DNA of 52,893 bases. Source: Paracoccaceae bacterium (lineage in GTDB: Bacteria; Pseudomonadota; Alphaproteobacteria; Rhodobacterales; Rhodobacteraceae). Shown here in pieces: positions 8,270-15,740 of this stretch. The notes under the pieces were generated by a model. That model had not been told where the DNA came from. It ran no database searches and saw only the letters and a program-made list of their open reading frames with translations. Positions within the stretch are counted from its first letter, which is position 1; each line of letters starts with the position of its first letter. The stretch covers positions 1-52,893 of the forward strand of contig JAKITO010000020.1 of the NCBI GenBank assembly GCA_021648025.1. Direction: 5' to 3'. The position numbers were made by a program, and so were the translations under genes.

Positions 8270-8899
8270 CTAGGCGGCCTTTCCGTCTATTGCTTCTACC
8301 GCGGCCACCGCGGCCTCCATTCCGGCCTTGACCGAATCTTCCGAGCCGGAAATGAACAACCGGCCATACCGGCCCACGGCGCGGACTTCGACGATGTCGA
8401 TATCGGATGCCTTTTCGGCCTCATTCGCGGCGATGGAAATATAGGCGGCAGGCGCGCATTCGATGATGCCAAGCGTCTGGCCCGGCACCAACAACGCGCC
8501 CTTGCGCCATTTGTTCAGTAATTGCGCCTGATAGGGTTCCACCGATGTGATGATCTGGGTGGTGCCGATATGTGGCTTGAGCCGGTCGGCCATGGTCGCG
8601 CCAAGCTCGGCCAGAATGGCATCGCGGGCGGCGGACACTTCGGCGTTTGAACGCGACCGCAGGATGAAAAACCCGAACTCGCGTTCCACCAATTGCGTCG
8701 TCGCCTCGACCGAACTGGCCTTTAGCGCCCGGTCAATCAGGGTGAAAACCCCGTTGCCGGGGGCAAATTCGCCGATCAGCACGGTGTCACCCGAAAGTGG
8801 CACCGAGCCTTGCACGGTTGCACCGTTATAGGCGGCAAACTTGGGTTGCAGATTGTCGATCTGCATCAGGGCGCGAATGGTTATGTCGCTGCTCATCAT
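8270..8899 (-). CDS. Bacterial microcompartment shell protein, tandem-domain trimer (BMC-T)
   Basis: Shell protein of 209 residues containing two BMC domains. The second is clear: LGIIECAPAAYISIAANEAEKAS, with the NEA-KAS helix, followed by IVEVRAVGRYGRLFISGS. The first (about residues 6-98) is more divergent (GDTVLIGEFAPGNGVFTLID...). BMC-T proteins form pseudo-hexamers, often with gated larger pores. ATG 8899 follows the aldehyde dehydrogenase stop (TAAATG) with GGGAG upstream. It is the only BMC-T in the window; with one BMC-H and one BMC-P it makes a minimal three-component shell. Confidence 0.88.
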   Translation of the reverse strand: MMSSDITIRALMQIDNLQPKFAAYNGATVQGSVPLSGDTVLIGEFAPGNGVFTLIDRALKASSVEATTQLVEREFGFFILRSRSNAEVSAARDAILAELGATMADRLKPHIGTTQIITSVEPYQAQLLNKWRKGALLVPGQTLGIIECAPAAYISIAANEAEKASDIDIVEVRAVGRYGRLFISGSEDSVKAGMEAAVAAVEAIDGKAA

Positions 8900-10279
8900 T
8901 TAACTCCCGTATTCTTTGTAAATGTCGCGCCAGGGTCGGCTTTGATACGCCACCCGTTTGATATTGATCAGATGCAGGGCGGTGACATTGTCCGAGGTGA
9001 TCGACCCCGACCATGTGCCGGTGCCCAGCATGAAACTGGGTTCAAGATCGGTGGAATAGCCCATGCCACCCAGGATTCCCGGCGTATTGACCAGAACCCG
9101 GCCCGTAGGCACGGCGGCAAATTGCGCGACGATTGCCGGGTCGTCCGAGTGGATCACCGAGGAATGGCCCCAGCCTTCGAATTTGGCGATATTGTGCGCA
9201 ATTTCAATGCCCTCATCGCTGGTTCGCGCCTCATAAAACGCCAGTACCGGATTCAGCTTTTCTGCCGACAGGGGCCGGTGCCAACCTATTTCGGTTTCCT
9301 CGGAAACCAGACACCGGGTCCGGGGCGGGATCGAGAAACCGGCGGCGTCGGCCAAAACCTGCGGCGATTGGCCGACCCGCTCGGGGTTCATGGCCTGTTT
9401 GCCGTTGAAAATCACACCCGCCAAACGATCAGCCTCGGCAGGCGTGCAGAAATACGCGCCCTTCAGTTTCAACTCGTGGCGCAGATCACGGGCAATTTCA
9501 CGGTCGGCGATGATCGCCTGTTCCGAAACACAGGCCGTGCCATAGTCAAACGCTTTGGACATGACGATCATTTCGGCCACTTCGCCGATGTCGCCCTTTT
9601 TGGACTTGTGAACATAACACGGCACATTGCCGGCCCCCACGGCCAGCGTCGGTTTGCCCGAAGAATACGCCGCCTTGACCATCGCCGGGCCACCCGTGGC
9701 CATCACCACCGAAGTACGCCGGTGGCGCATCAATTCTGCCGTGCCTTGGATTGTCACCTCTTCCAGACATTGGATCAGCCCCTTGGGCGCGCCCATCTGT
9801 TCGGCCACATCCGCCATGATCCGCACGGTTTCAATGCCACAGCGAACGCCGCGCGGGTGGGGCGCGCAAACGATGGCATTGCCGGCCTTAACCGCCGACA
9901 GAACCTTGAAGATGATGGTCGAGGTCGGGTTGGTCACCGGGACCAGTGCCGCCACCACGCCCATCGGTTCGCCAAAGGCGGCGATTTTGGTGGTCTCGTC
10001 GCTCCATAACATGCCCAATGTGGTCACATCGCGCAGGTAATCCGCCACTGAAAGCGCGTTGAACAGGTTCTTGACCCGCTTGTCTTCGGCATTGCCGTAT
10101 CCGGTTTCTTCCACCGCCAATTGCCCCAGCCGCAAGGCCTCAGGCTCAATCGCGCGGGCCATGGCATCGACAATGGCGTCGACTTGTTTGGGGTCAGTAC
10201 CCAGAAAGGCGCGGTATGCGTCAAACGCAGTTTCGGCGCAGCGACGGGCGGCGGCGATTGATTTCAGGTCTGCGTCCAC
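8900..10279 (-). CDS. CoA-acylating aldehyde dehydrogenase, EutE/PduP family
   Basis: Converts an aldehyde, NAD+ and CoA to acyl-CoA and NADH; it is the core enzyme of metabolosome-type microcompartments. It is 459 residues. The catalytic Cys is about residue 250 in FDYGTACVSEQA, the acylating-class form of the motif; NPTSTIIFKVLSAVKAGNA (117-135) is the conserved cofactor region. GTG at 10279 has GGAGGG upstream and overlaps the opine-dehydrogenase-like gene by 16 bases. The protein begins at the catalytic fold and ends WRDIYKEYGS. I see no clear amphipathic encapsulation peptide at either end, unlike typical PduP. The aldehyde is unknown. Confidence 0.93.
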   Translation of the reverse strand: MDADLKSIAAARRCAETAFDAYRAFLGTDPKQVDAIVDAMARAIEPEALRLGQLAVEETGYGNAEDKRVKNLFNALSVADYLRDVTTLGMLWSDETTKIAAFGEPMGVVAALVPVTNPTSTIIFKVLSAVKAGNAIVCAPHPRGVRCGIETVRIMADVAEQMGAPKGLIQCLEEVTIQGTAELMRHRRTSVVMATGGPAMVKAAYSSGKPTLAVGAGNVPCYVHKSKKGDIGEVAEMIVMSKAFDYGTACVSEQAIIADREIARDLRHELKLKGAYFCTPAEADRLAGVIFNGKQAMNPERVGQSPQVLADAAGFSIPPRTRCLVSEETEIGWHRPLSAEKLNPVLAFYEARTSDEGIEIAHNIAKFEGWGHSSVIHSDDPAIVAQFAAVPTGRVLVNTPGILGGMGYSTDLEPSFMLGTGTWSGSITSDNVTALHLINIKRVAYQSRPWRDIYKEYGS

Positions 10280-11484
10280 ACCCGTGTCCCTCCTGCAATT
10301 GTGTCCATCACCCGGCGGGCGCTGTCAATGTCGCTGGCCTCAATGCCGATTGTGTCCAGCCGCCGGCCTGCGGCGGCGACATCCGCGCCCAGAATGCTGG
10401 AGGCCAGTGTGACCATCGACTGTGTCACCGGCACGTCAATTCCGGCCAGCTTGGCGGCGGAAATCAACGGCACAAACGAACCGATCACCCCATCGCGCAT
10501 CAGGATATTCGCAGCCTTGCGGTCGGGAATACCCCGCGCGCCAGCGCCGCGCAGCGCGCCCGCCTGGGTCCGCACCCAGCTATCTGTATCCGGCAGGTTT
10601 CGCAGGCCAAAGGCCTGCGCCACCAAACGCCGCTCCTGCGCCAGCCGCTCAATCACCGCCCGGTGCTGTGGCCCAATGAGCGACGCGAATGTTTCATTTT
10701 CATCCAATGGAACTCCACCCATCGGCACCGGCGCGCCAGCGCCCTCCAACCCCGGACCACCCAGCAACAAAGCAGGTAGTTCCACCAAGGCCGAGCCATC
10801 GGCAAAGCCGCTTTCCAGCACCGATGCCTGTTCCACAAGATCAGGTAAATACCGCGCCAGCCCACGCAACACATCCGAGCGCCCGCGAGGCAAGGTCGCG
10901 GCAGCGACCGGGCCAACAGCGGAAAGCGTCAGCGTAGCGCCAGTTTCAGAAATCCAATAAGGCAGCCCCTGTGCCTCAACCAAAGTGATATCCGCCTTGC
11001 AGCCGCCGATGCGCAGCATCCAGGCCGCTTCCAGCGCACCCAAAGACCGCCCCGGGGCCAGAACCAACACCTGACCATCACGCAGATGATCCGCCAGAAC
11101 CATCGCATAGGTGCGCATTTTATGCACCGGACCGGTCAGGAAAATCACATCGGCCTTGGCAACGGCCCCGTCCAATTCGGCGGTCGTGCGAATTGATGGC
11201 GCAGAATCCGGGCCGGCATCGCGGTCCACCGCATAGGTGCCAACCGGCCCGTCACCGCGAATGGTCACGCCGCTTGAGGCACGCAACATCTGCACCTCGG
11301 CGCCGTAGGCCGAGAACAACGTCACATCCGCGTCCGCCGCCAGGCACAACGCCGCCAAAAGCCGCCCTTCGACCCCGCCACCAAGCACCGCAACACGGGA
11401 CAAGTCAGGCGTGTTCACCGCCACTCTTGCCGCGCCGCTTGCTTTAGCAACCGCCTCTGTGAAATCCTCAAATCCGCCAGCCAT
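10264..11484 (-). CDS. NAD(P)-dependent opine dehydrogenase-like protein in a microcompartment operon
   Basis: A 406-residue protein of the octopine/nopaline dehydrogenase superfamily, divergent. The Rossmann motif is VAVLGGGVEG (31-40). The mid-region LVEAQGLPYWISETGA resembles the family's EtqtLPYxxR segment, and the C-terminal GSFVPLISAAKLAGIDVPVT resembles the helical-domain block that closes over the keto acid. Residues 4-21 (FEDFTEAVAKASGAARV) form a possible amphipathic helix followed by a short linker (NTPDLS), as encapsulation peptides do. ATG 11484 has AAGGAG upstream. Opine dehydrogenases reductively couple an amino acid with a keto acid, or the reverse. Here it could cleave or form an N-substituted amino acid, or recycle NADH. 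Function is inferred. Confidence 0.7.
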   Translation of the reverse strand: MAGGFEDFTEAVAKASGAARVAVNTPDLSRVAVLGGGVEGRLLAALCLAADADVTLFSAYGAEVQMLRASSGVTIRGDGPVGTYAVDRDAGPDSAPSIRTTAELDGAVAKADVIFLTGPVHKMRTYAMVLADHLRDGQVLVLAPGRSLGALEAAWMLRIGGCKADITLVEAQGLPYWISETGATLTLSAVGPVAAATLPRGRSDVLRGLARYLPDLVEQASVLESGFADGSALVELPALLLGGPGLEGAGAPVPMGGVPLDENETFASLIGPQHRAVIERLAQERRLVAQAFGLRNLPDTDSWVRTQAGALRGAGARGIPDRKAANILMRDGVIGSFVPLISAAKLAGIDVPVTQSMVTLASSILGADVAAAGRRLDTIGIEASDIDSARRVMDTIAGGTRVWTQT

Positions 11485-11503
11485 GGACCCGCTCCTTTAA
11501 AAC

Positions 11504-11818
11504 CTAGCCTGCCGACCCGGCCCCAAGTGCTTCAATAATGCCTTCAAGTTCATCATGCGGGCGGGCGATGACGTGAACCGACACCACATCGCCGATCTTG
11601 TTGGCCGCCGTAGCACCTGCGTCTGTTGCCGCCTTGACGGCCCCGACTTCGCCGCGCACCAATGTGGTGACCAGACCGCCACCGGCCTTGGTCTGTCCGA
11701 CGATTGTCACGCTGGCCGCTTTGACCATTGCATCCGCCGCCTCGATCGAGGCCACAAGACCACGGGTTTCGATCATTCCAAGGGCCGTCTGGCCCGCTGC
11801 TGGTTTTGCCATTTTCAT
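11504..11818 (-). CDS. Bacterial microcompartment hexameric shell protein (BMC-H)
   Basis: Single-domain shell protein (Pfam BMC, PduA/EutM/CcmK type), 104 residues. It has the canonical opening [20 protein letters not shown], and the pore loop KAGGG at residues 44-48 followed by [20 protein letters not shown]. Hexamers tile the facets; the Gly-rich loop lines the central pore through which substrate enters. ATG 11818 has AAAGGAA upstream. It sits between BMC-P and the opine-dehydrogenase-like gene in the same operon. Confidence 0.96.
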   Translation of the reverse strand: MKMAKPAAGQTALGMIETRGLVASIEAADAMVKAASVTIVGQTKAGGGLVTTLVRGEVGAVKAATDAGATAANKIGDVVSVHVIARPHDELEGIIEALGAGSAG

Positions 11819-11833
11819 GTTCCTTTTCAGAAG

Positions 11834-12109
11834 TTACTTGTTCTTTGAGAGTGTTATGTGTTCGACAATCGCAACGATGCTTGCATCAATCGGCACCCCC
11901 GCCAGCCCGGCGGGCAATCGCGCGCCGGACCCGTGTACAATCATCACCGTATCGCCAACCCCGGCACCACAGGTGTCAGCGGCAACCAACGATGGTTCCA
12001 GCACCTTGCCAGCCCCGTCAACAATGTCGCACAACAACAGCTTATGACCGGTAAGTTGGGCGTCCTTGGCCGTGGCTGTAACTGTGCCAATGACCCGTGC
12101 GACCCGCAT
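11834..12109 (-). CDS. Bacterial microcompartment pentameric vertex protein (BMC-P, EutN/CcmL family)
   Basis: Shell vertex protein of 91 residues, the normal EutN/CcmL length. Family features: MRVARVIGTVTATAKDAQLTG, HKLLLCDIVD, the conserved AADTCGAGVGDTVMIVHGS core (usually D-GAGxGe-V) and the terminal IDASIVAIVEHI strand. Pentamers cap the icosahedral corners. Its ATG shares a base with the stop of the glutamine-synthetase-like gene (TGATG), so ligase and shell are translationally coupled. That is strong evidence that glutamylation chemistry belongs to this compartment. Confidence 0.95.
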   Translation of the reverse strand: MRVARVIGTVTATAKDAQLTGHKLLLCDIVDGAGKVLEPSLVAADTCGAGVGDTVMIVHGSGARLPAGLAGVPIDASIVAIVEHITLSKNK

Positions 12110-13404
12110 CAGAAATTATCCCGATAGCGGTCAATTTCCACCTGCGTCACCTGCTGGGAAAAGAACTCCAACTCGCGTTCGCTTTGTTGACAGGCCAGTT
12201 CCCACATGTCGTCGCCCATCACATTCTTGAGCCAGTCTGACCCGCGCGCCAGTGCAATTGCATCGCGCAGATCCGTGGGAATTGGGGCGGCATCTTCGGC
12301 CTCATAGGCGTTGCCGGTGGTTATTTCAGAAGGTTCGATGCCCTGTTCGATGCCATCCAACCCGGCGGCAATGTCACTTGCCAGCAGGAAATACGGATTG
12401 CAATCGGCCCCTGCATCGCGCTTTTCCACCCGCACGGCGCTGTCGGACCCTTCGATCACCCGCAGGCCAACGGTGCGATTGTCCAACCCCCAGGTCGTGT
12501 TGATCGGACAAAAGGTATACGGCTGACGGCGACGATAGCCGTTGACCGTGGCACTGCCGCAAATCGACGCTTCGGCCATGCGCTTTTGCATGCCGCCAAC
12601 AAAATGACGGCCCGTATCGCTCAGCTTGCCGTTGTTGGAAAATACGTTCTTGCCGTCTTTCCAAAGCGAATAATGGCAATGAAACCCGCTGCCGGATTCC
12701 TCATGAAACGGCTTGGCCATAAAGGTCGCCTTGTATCCGTGCGCGCCCGCCAGTTGCTTGGCCAGTGAGCGGAACATAACCACCCGGTCGGCCGACAGCA
12801 AACCTTCGTCGTAACGTATATTCACCTCGACCTGACCGGCCGCGTATTCGGGGTTGGACTGTTCGATCGGAATGCCACATTCGTTGATCTGGGTGCGGAT
12901 CGGGCCAAGTACATGCTCAAGCTCTGCTGCCCGCTCAAGCCCATAAACCTGAATACCGGAATCCTTCGGCTTGCCGGTTTCGGGATCAAGCAGGTAAAAC
13001 TCCAGTTCGGCCCCGACCTGCACCTCGAATCCCATGTCGGCGGCGCGCTTCACCTGACGCTCCAGTACCGGGCGCGGGTCAATCGGCACTTGTTTGTGAT
13101 CCATTCCCTCGGCGCGGGCAAAACACATGGCGACACCCGGCTCCCACGGCAGGGAGACCGGTTTGGTCATCGGGAACATATGCATATCGGGATAGCCGTT
13201 GCCGAAATTGACATAAGGCGTGTCCCAGACATCGCAGGTCATATCAATGGCAAACAGGGCCAGCGAATAGGCATTGCCGTTATTGCAAATATTCTCCCAG
13301 TGGCTGGCCGGAATACGCTTGCCGCGCATGATGCCGTTCAGGTCCCCAAGGCCCAGAATTACCGTATGCGTACCCTCGGGTAACGTGAAATCAGTTGACG
13401 TCAA
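12109..13404 (-). CDS. Glutamine synthetase-like gamma-glutamyl-amine ligase (GMAS/PuuA-type), first gene of the BMC operon
   Basis: ATP-dependent ligase of the GlnA superfamily, 431 residues, likely joining glutamate's gamma-carboxyl to an amine rather than making glutamine. Metal/ATP site residues are visible: GAELEFYL (Glu133, Glu135), NPEYAAGQVEVN, and FHEESGSGFHCHYSLW. The DGSS ammonia-pocket loop of true glutamine synthetase is replaced by NFGNGYPDMHM, as in gamma-glutamylmethylamide and polyamine synthetases. TTG at 13404 is chosen: GGGAGG lies seven bases upstream and covers the alternative TTG at 13419. Its promoter carries operator site B and is shared with a divergent flavoprotein. 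The amine substrate is unknown. Confidence 0.85.
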   Translation of the reverse strand: MTSTDFTLPEGTHTVILGLGDLNGIMRGKRIPASHWENICNNGNAYSLALFAIDMTCDVWDTPYVNFGNGYPDMHMFPMTKPVSLPWEPGVAMCFARAEGMDHKQVPIDPRPVLERQVKRAADMGFEVQVGAELEFYLLDPETGKPKDSGIQVYGLERAAELEHVLGPIRTQINECGIPIEQSNPEYAAGQVEVNIRYDEGLLSADRVVMFRSLAKQLAGAHGYKATFMAKPFHEESGSGFHCHYSLWKDGKNVFSNNGKLSDTGRHFVGGMQKRMAEASICGSATVNGYRRRQPYTFCPINTTWGLDNRTVGLRVIEGSDSAVRVEKRDAGADCNPYFLLASDIAAGLDGIEQGIEPSEITTGNAYEAEDAAPIPTDLRDAIALARGSDWLKNVMGDDMWELACQQSERELEFFSQQVTQVEIDRYRDNF

Positions 13405-13449
13405 GATGCAACCTCCCAATTGCTTATGGTCTTGCGTTTAGTTGTATTC

Positions 13450-13460
13450 TGTATACAGTA
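13450..13460. promoter_or_regulatory. Predicted GntR operator, site B (BMC operon / flavoprotein divergent promoter)
   Basis: TGTATACAGTA identical to sites A and C, in the wider TATTCTGTATACAGTATTC. A further half-site AATACAG follows at about 13468. It lies 46 bases upstream of the ligase start and about 59 bases upstream of the flavoprotein start, so one regulator could control both directions. Confidence 0.72.
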
Positions 13461-13518
13461 TTCAAAAATACAGTCAACAGCGCCAGAACAACACTAAACA
13501 ACAAGGACGATTTTGATC

Positions 13519-14658
13519 ATGGCACCCAGCAACATCATTGTCGTGGGCGGTGGTATTGCCGGTACGATGACGGCGCTTGAACTTCAGCGCAAGGGTGAAC
13601 AAGTCACGCTGATTGACCGGTGGGAGCCGGGGCATTCACGCGCCTCATCGACCGATTACAACCGGGTGATCCGGGCGATTTCTGGGCGCGATGAATTTTA
13701 TACCCGCTGGGCCCGTGAAAGCCGGTTGCGGTGGTTGGAATTGCAGGCCGAAAGCGGCCAGAACCTGATGTACGAATGTGGTGCCTTGATTCTGGCAAGC
13801 GAGGGTCACTGTGATTGGGAAGACGCCACCAGTCAGACGTTCGATACTGTTGGCGTGCCCTATTTCAAATACTCGCAATCGGAAATTCAGCAGCGTTTTC
13901 CGCAGTTTCGCGTGCCCGACATCGCCTATGCATTGTTCGAACCCGAGGCGGGCATGCTGATGGCGCACCGCTGTGTCCTGACCTGCATCGACCTGTTCAA
14001 ACGCGCGGGCGGGGTGGTGAAACGCGGACGTGTCACCACCGACGGGTCCGAACGCCCGATGCTTGATGGCAAACCGCTTGAGGCGGATGTGATCATCATC
14101 GCCACGGGGCCGTGGATGTCCGAAATGTTCCCGCGCACCATCAAACCGATCACTACGGTGATTGGCGTCAATGTGATCTATACCTCGACCCCGGATGGGT
14201 CGGATGCTTTTGACATGGAAAACATGCCCTGCTGGATTGATCACGGCAAAAGTTCGTTTGGCCTGCCATCCTCTGAGGGTTCGGGCGTCAAGGCGGCGGT
14301 GGTGATCCCCGACAAGATCGACCTTGATAACGACGAACGCCTGATCCGGCGCGAATGTCTCAGCCGCACCCGCAGCTATATCCAGCACCGGTTTCCGGGG
14401 TTGGTGGGCGAAAAGGTGGTGGATTCAAAATTCAACCAGATCATCCTGACGCCAGACACGCATTTCATCGTCGACTGGCATCCCGAGCATGACAATGTTC
14501 TGTTCGCGGGGGGCTGCTCGGGGCATCTGTTCAAACATGCGCCCGTATTCGGCAGCTTTGTGGCCGGGGTCGCGGTTGGGGATTATGGTACGGCTGACCG
14601 GTTCAAGGTTGCCGGGCGGCGCAAGCTTAGCCCAAAAGAAAGCCCCTCAGGACGATAA
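13519..14658 (+). CDS. FAD-dependent amine oxidoreductase, monomeric sarcosine oxidase/DAO family
   Basis: Flavoprotein of 379 residues that would oxidise a secondary or glutamyl amine, releasing an aldehyde. The FAD dinucleotide motif is VVGGGIAGTMTALEL (8-22) with an acidic LID at the strand end. The C-terminal block LTPDTHFIVDWHPEHDNVLFAG, then GCSGHLFKHAPVFG, matches the sarcosine oxidase/N-methyltryptophan oxidase/PIPOX layout. The Cys that carries covalent FAD five residues before TPD is replaced (Asn about 306), so FAD is probably non-covalent. ATG 13519 has AAGGA upstream. It is divergent from the microcompartment operon with operator B between, and it overlaps the 3' end of the DUF6455 gene by 12 bases. 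Confidence 0.87.
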   Translation: MAPSNIIVVGGGIAGTMTALELQRKGEQVTLIDRWEPGHSRASSTDYNRVIRAISGRDEFYTRWARESRLRWLELQAESGQNLMYECGALILASEGHCDWEDATSQTFDTVGVPYFKYSQSEIQQRFPQFRVPDIAYALFEPEAGMLMAHRCVLTCIDLFKRAGGVVKRGRVTTDGSERPMLDGKPLEADVIIIATGPWMSEMFPRTIKPITTVIGVNVIYTSTPDGSDAFDMENMPCWIDHGKSSFGLPSSEGSGVKAAVVIPDKIDLDNDERLIRRECLSRTRSYIQHRFPGLVGEKVVDSKFNQIILTPDTHFIVDWHPEHDNVLFAGGCSGHLFKHAPVFGSFVAGVAVGDYGTADRFKVAGRRKLSPKESPSGR

Positions 14659-14988
14659 TTCAGCGTATTGGGCCGCATTCGGGCAGTCATAAGGATCAAA
14701 CTCGCCTTCATGTCCGGCCAGAAATGCCTTGCATTCCTTGGTCTTTTCACAGGTTGTACAGGCCCAGACAATCTCTAAGGCGCGCCAGCGGGTGGCGTCG
14801 ATGACTTTGCCGGTAACGCCGAAATGCGCAGCCATCGCCTCCATCTGGTTGCGCACCCCGGGGCGGGCATTGGCAAATGTTGCAATGTCTTCGCGCGTAA
14901 CCGCCAGATCGGCGCACAGCCGGTCAAGTTCCTGCGGTGTCAGTATCCGCCTGCGAGCCCTGTCAAACAGCCCTAGTAATCCAGTCAT
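14647..14988 (-). CDS. Small Cys-motif protein, DUF6455-like
   Basis: A 113-residue protein. The C-terminal half carries four Cys in the pattern CTTCEKTKEC ... YDCPNAAQY, which suggests a metal or redox site. I recognise it as DUF6455-like, a family common in Rhodobacterales and of unknown function. ATG 14988 is preceded by GGAGG. It follows the class I amidotransferase after 59 bases and is probably the last gene of the glxBCD-like operon. No function is assigned. Confidence 0.75.
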   Translation of the reverse strand: MTGLLGLFDRARRRILTPQELDRLCADLAVTREDIATFANARPGVRNQMEAMAAHFGVTGKVIDATRWRALEIVWACTTCEKTKECKAFLAGHEGEFDPYDCPNAAQYAELSS

Positions 14989-15047
14989 GCGGTTTCCCTC
15001 CTGATACCCACGCTAAAGTCCGAAGGATTGCACGACTTTGAGGCAGA

Positions 15048-15740
15048 TCAAGTTACTGGCGCGCTGCGCAGTAATTTGGCCACCTCTTTCGCCATCAGAT
15101 CAACCGGTACGTCGCCAGAGGCAACTGACGCCAGCCGGTCTTTGGTCTCGGCGGGGGTTTGGGCAATGCCTTGGTTTTTGGTGATCGCATGGGTGAGAAA
15201 CGCAGCCGTGAATTCCGGGTGGAATTGCACCGACATGGCCGGGAAATCATAGGTCAGAACGCCAAGCGGACAATAATCAGCCCTGCCCAGAACCCTGGCG
15301 CCGGGTGGTGCTTTGGTCACCTGATCGCGGTGCCAGACATGGGCATCAACAACTTGTCCATCCACTTCAAAGCGCCGCACCCCAACCACTTCGCCCAATT
15401 CCGCCAATTCGGCCTTGCCGCCATAAACCTCGGCCATGAATTGATGCGCAAAACAGATGCCGAAAACCGGGGTTTTCCGCGCTTTTGTTTCCAGCAACAG
15501 GGCGCGCACCGGGGCCATCCAGGGCGCGGCGTCGTAAACGCCCTTTTCCGAGCCGCTTAGTACAAAGCCATCAAAGGTGCCGACCTGGGGCACCGGCACG
15601 CCAGCGGTCACCTCAATTATCGTCAATTCATCCCCCGGCATTGCCGGGGCCAGCCAATCACGGATTGCACCGCCCACAAGGGCGCCGCCCCCGATTTCCT
15701 CGGGCAGGTCAGTCAGGTTCAGAATGGCAATCCTTACCAT
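15048..15740 (-). CDS. Class I glutamine amidotransferase domain protein
   Basis: GATase class I protein, 230 residues. The catalytic triad is visible: Cys96 in FGICFAHQ, His174 and Glu176 in QFHPEF. Relatives hydrolyse glutamine or act as gamma-glutamyl hydrolases (PuuD-like proteins remove gamma-glutamyl groups, though PuuD itself is a distinct subtype). In this setting it could release glutamate from a gamma-glutamylated intermediate, but that is inference. Its start overlaps the glxD-like stop by seven bases, so it is co-translated with the glutamate-synthase-like set. Confidence 0.85.
   Translation of the reverse strand: MVRIAILNLTDLPEEIGGGALVGGAIRDWLAPAMPGDELTIIEVTAGVPVPQVGTFDGFVLSGSEKGVYDAAPWMAPVRALLLETKARKTPVFGICFAHQFMAEVYGGKAELAELGEVVGVRRFEVDGQVVDAHVWHRDQVTKAPPGARVLGRADYCPLGVLTYDFPAMSVQFHPEFTAAFLTHAITKNQGIAQTPAETKDRLASVASGDVPVDLMAKEVAKLLRSAPVT

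Noticed and set aside
6672..13404. Classical Eut, Pdu or glycyl-radical microcompartment, or carboxysome
   Set aside because: No ethanolamine ammonia-lyase, diol dehydratase, glycyl radical enzyme or RuBisCO is present. The enzyme set is based on glutamate ligation and dehydrogenases.
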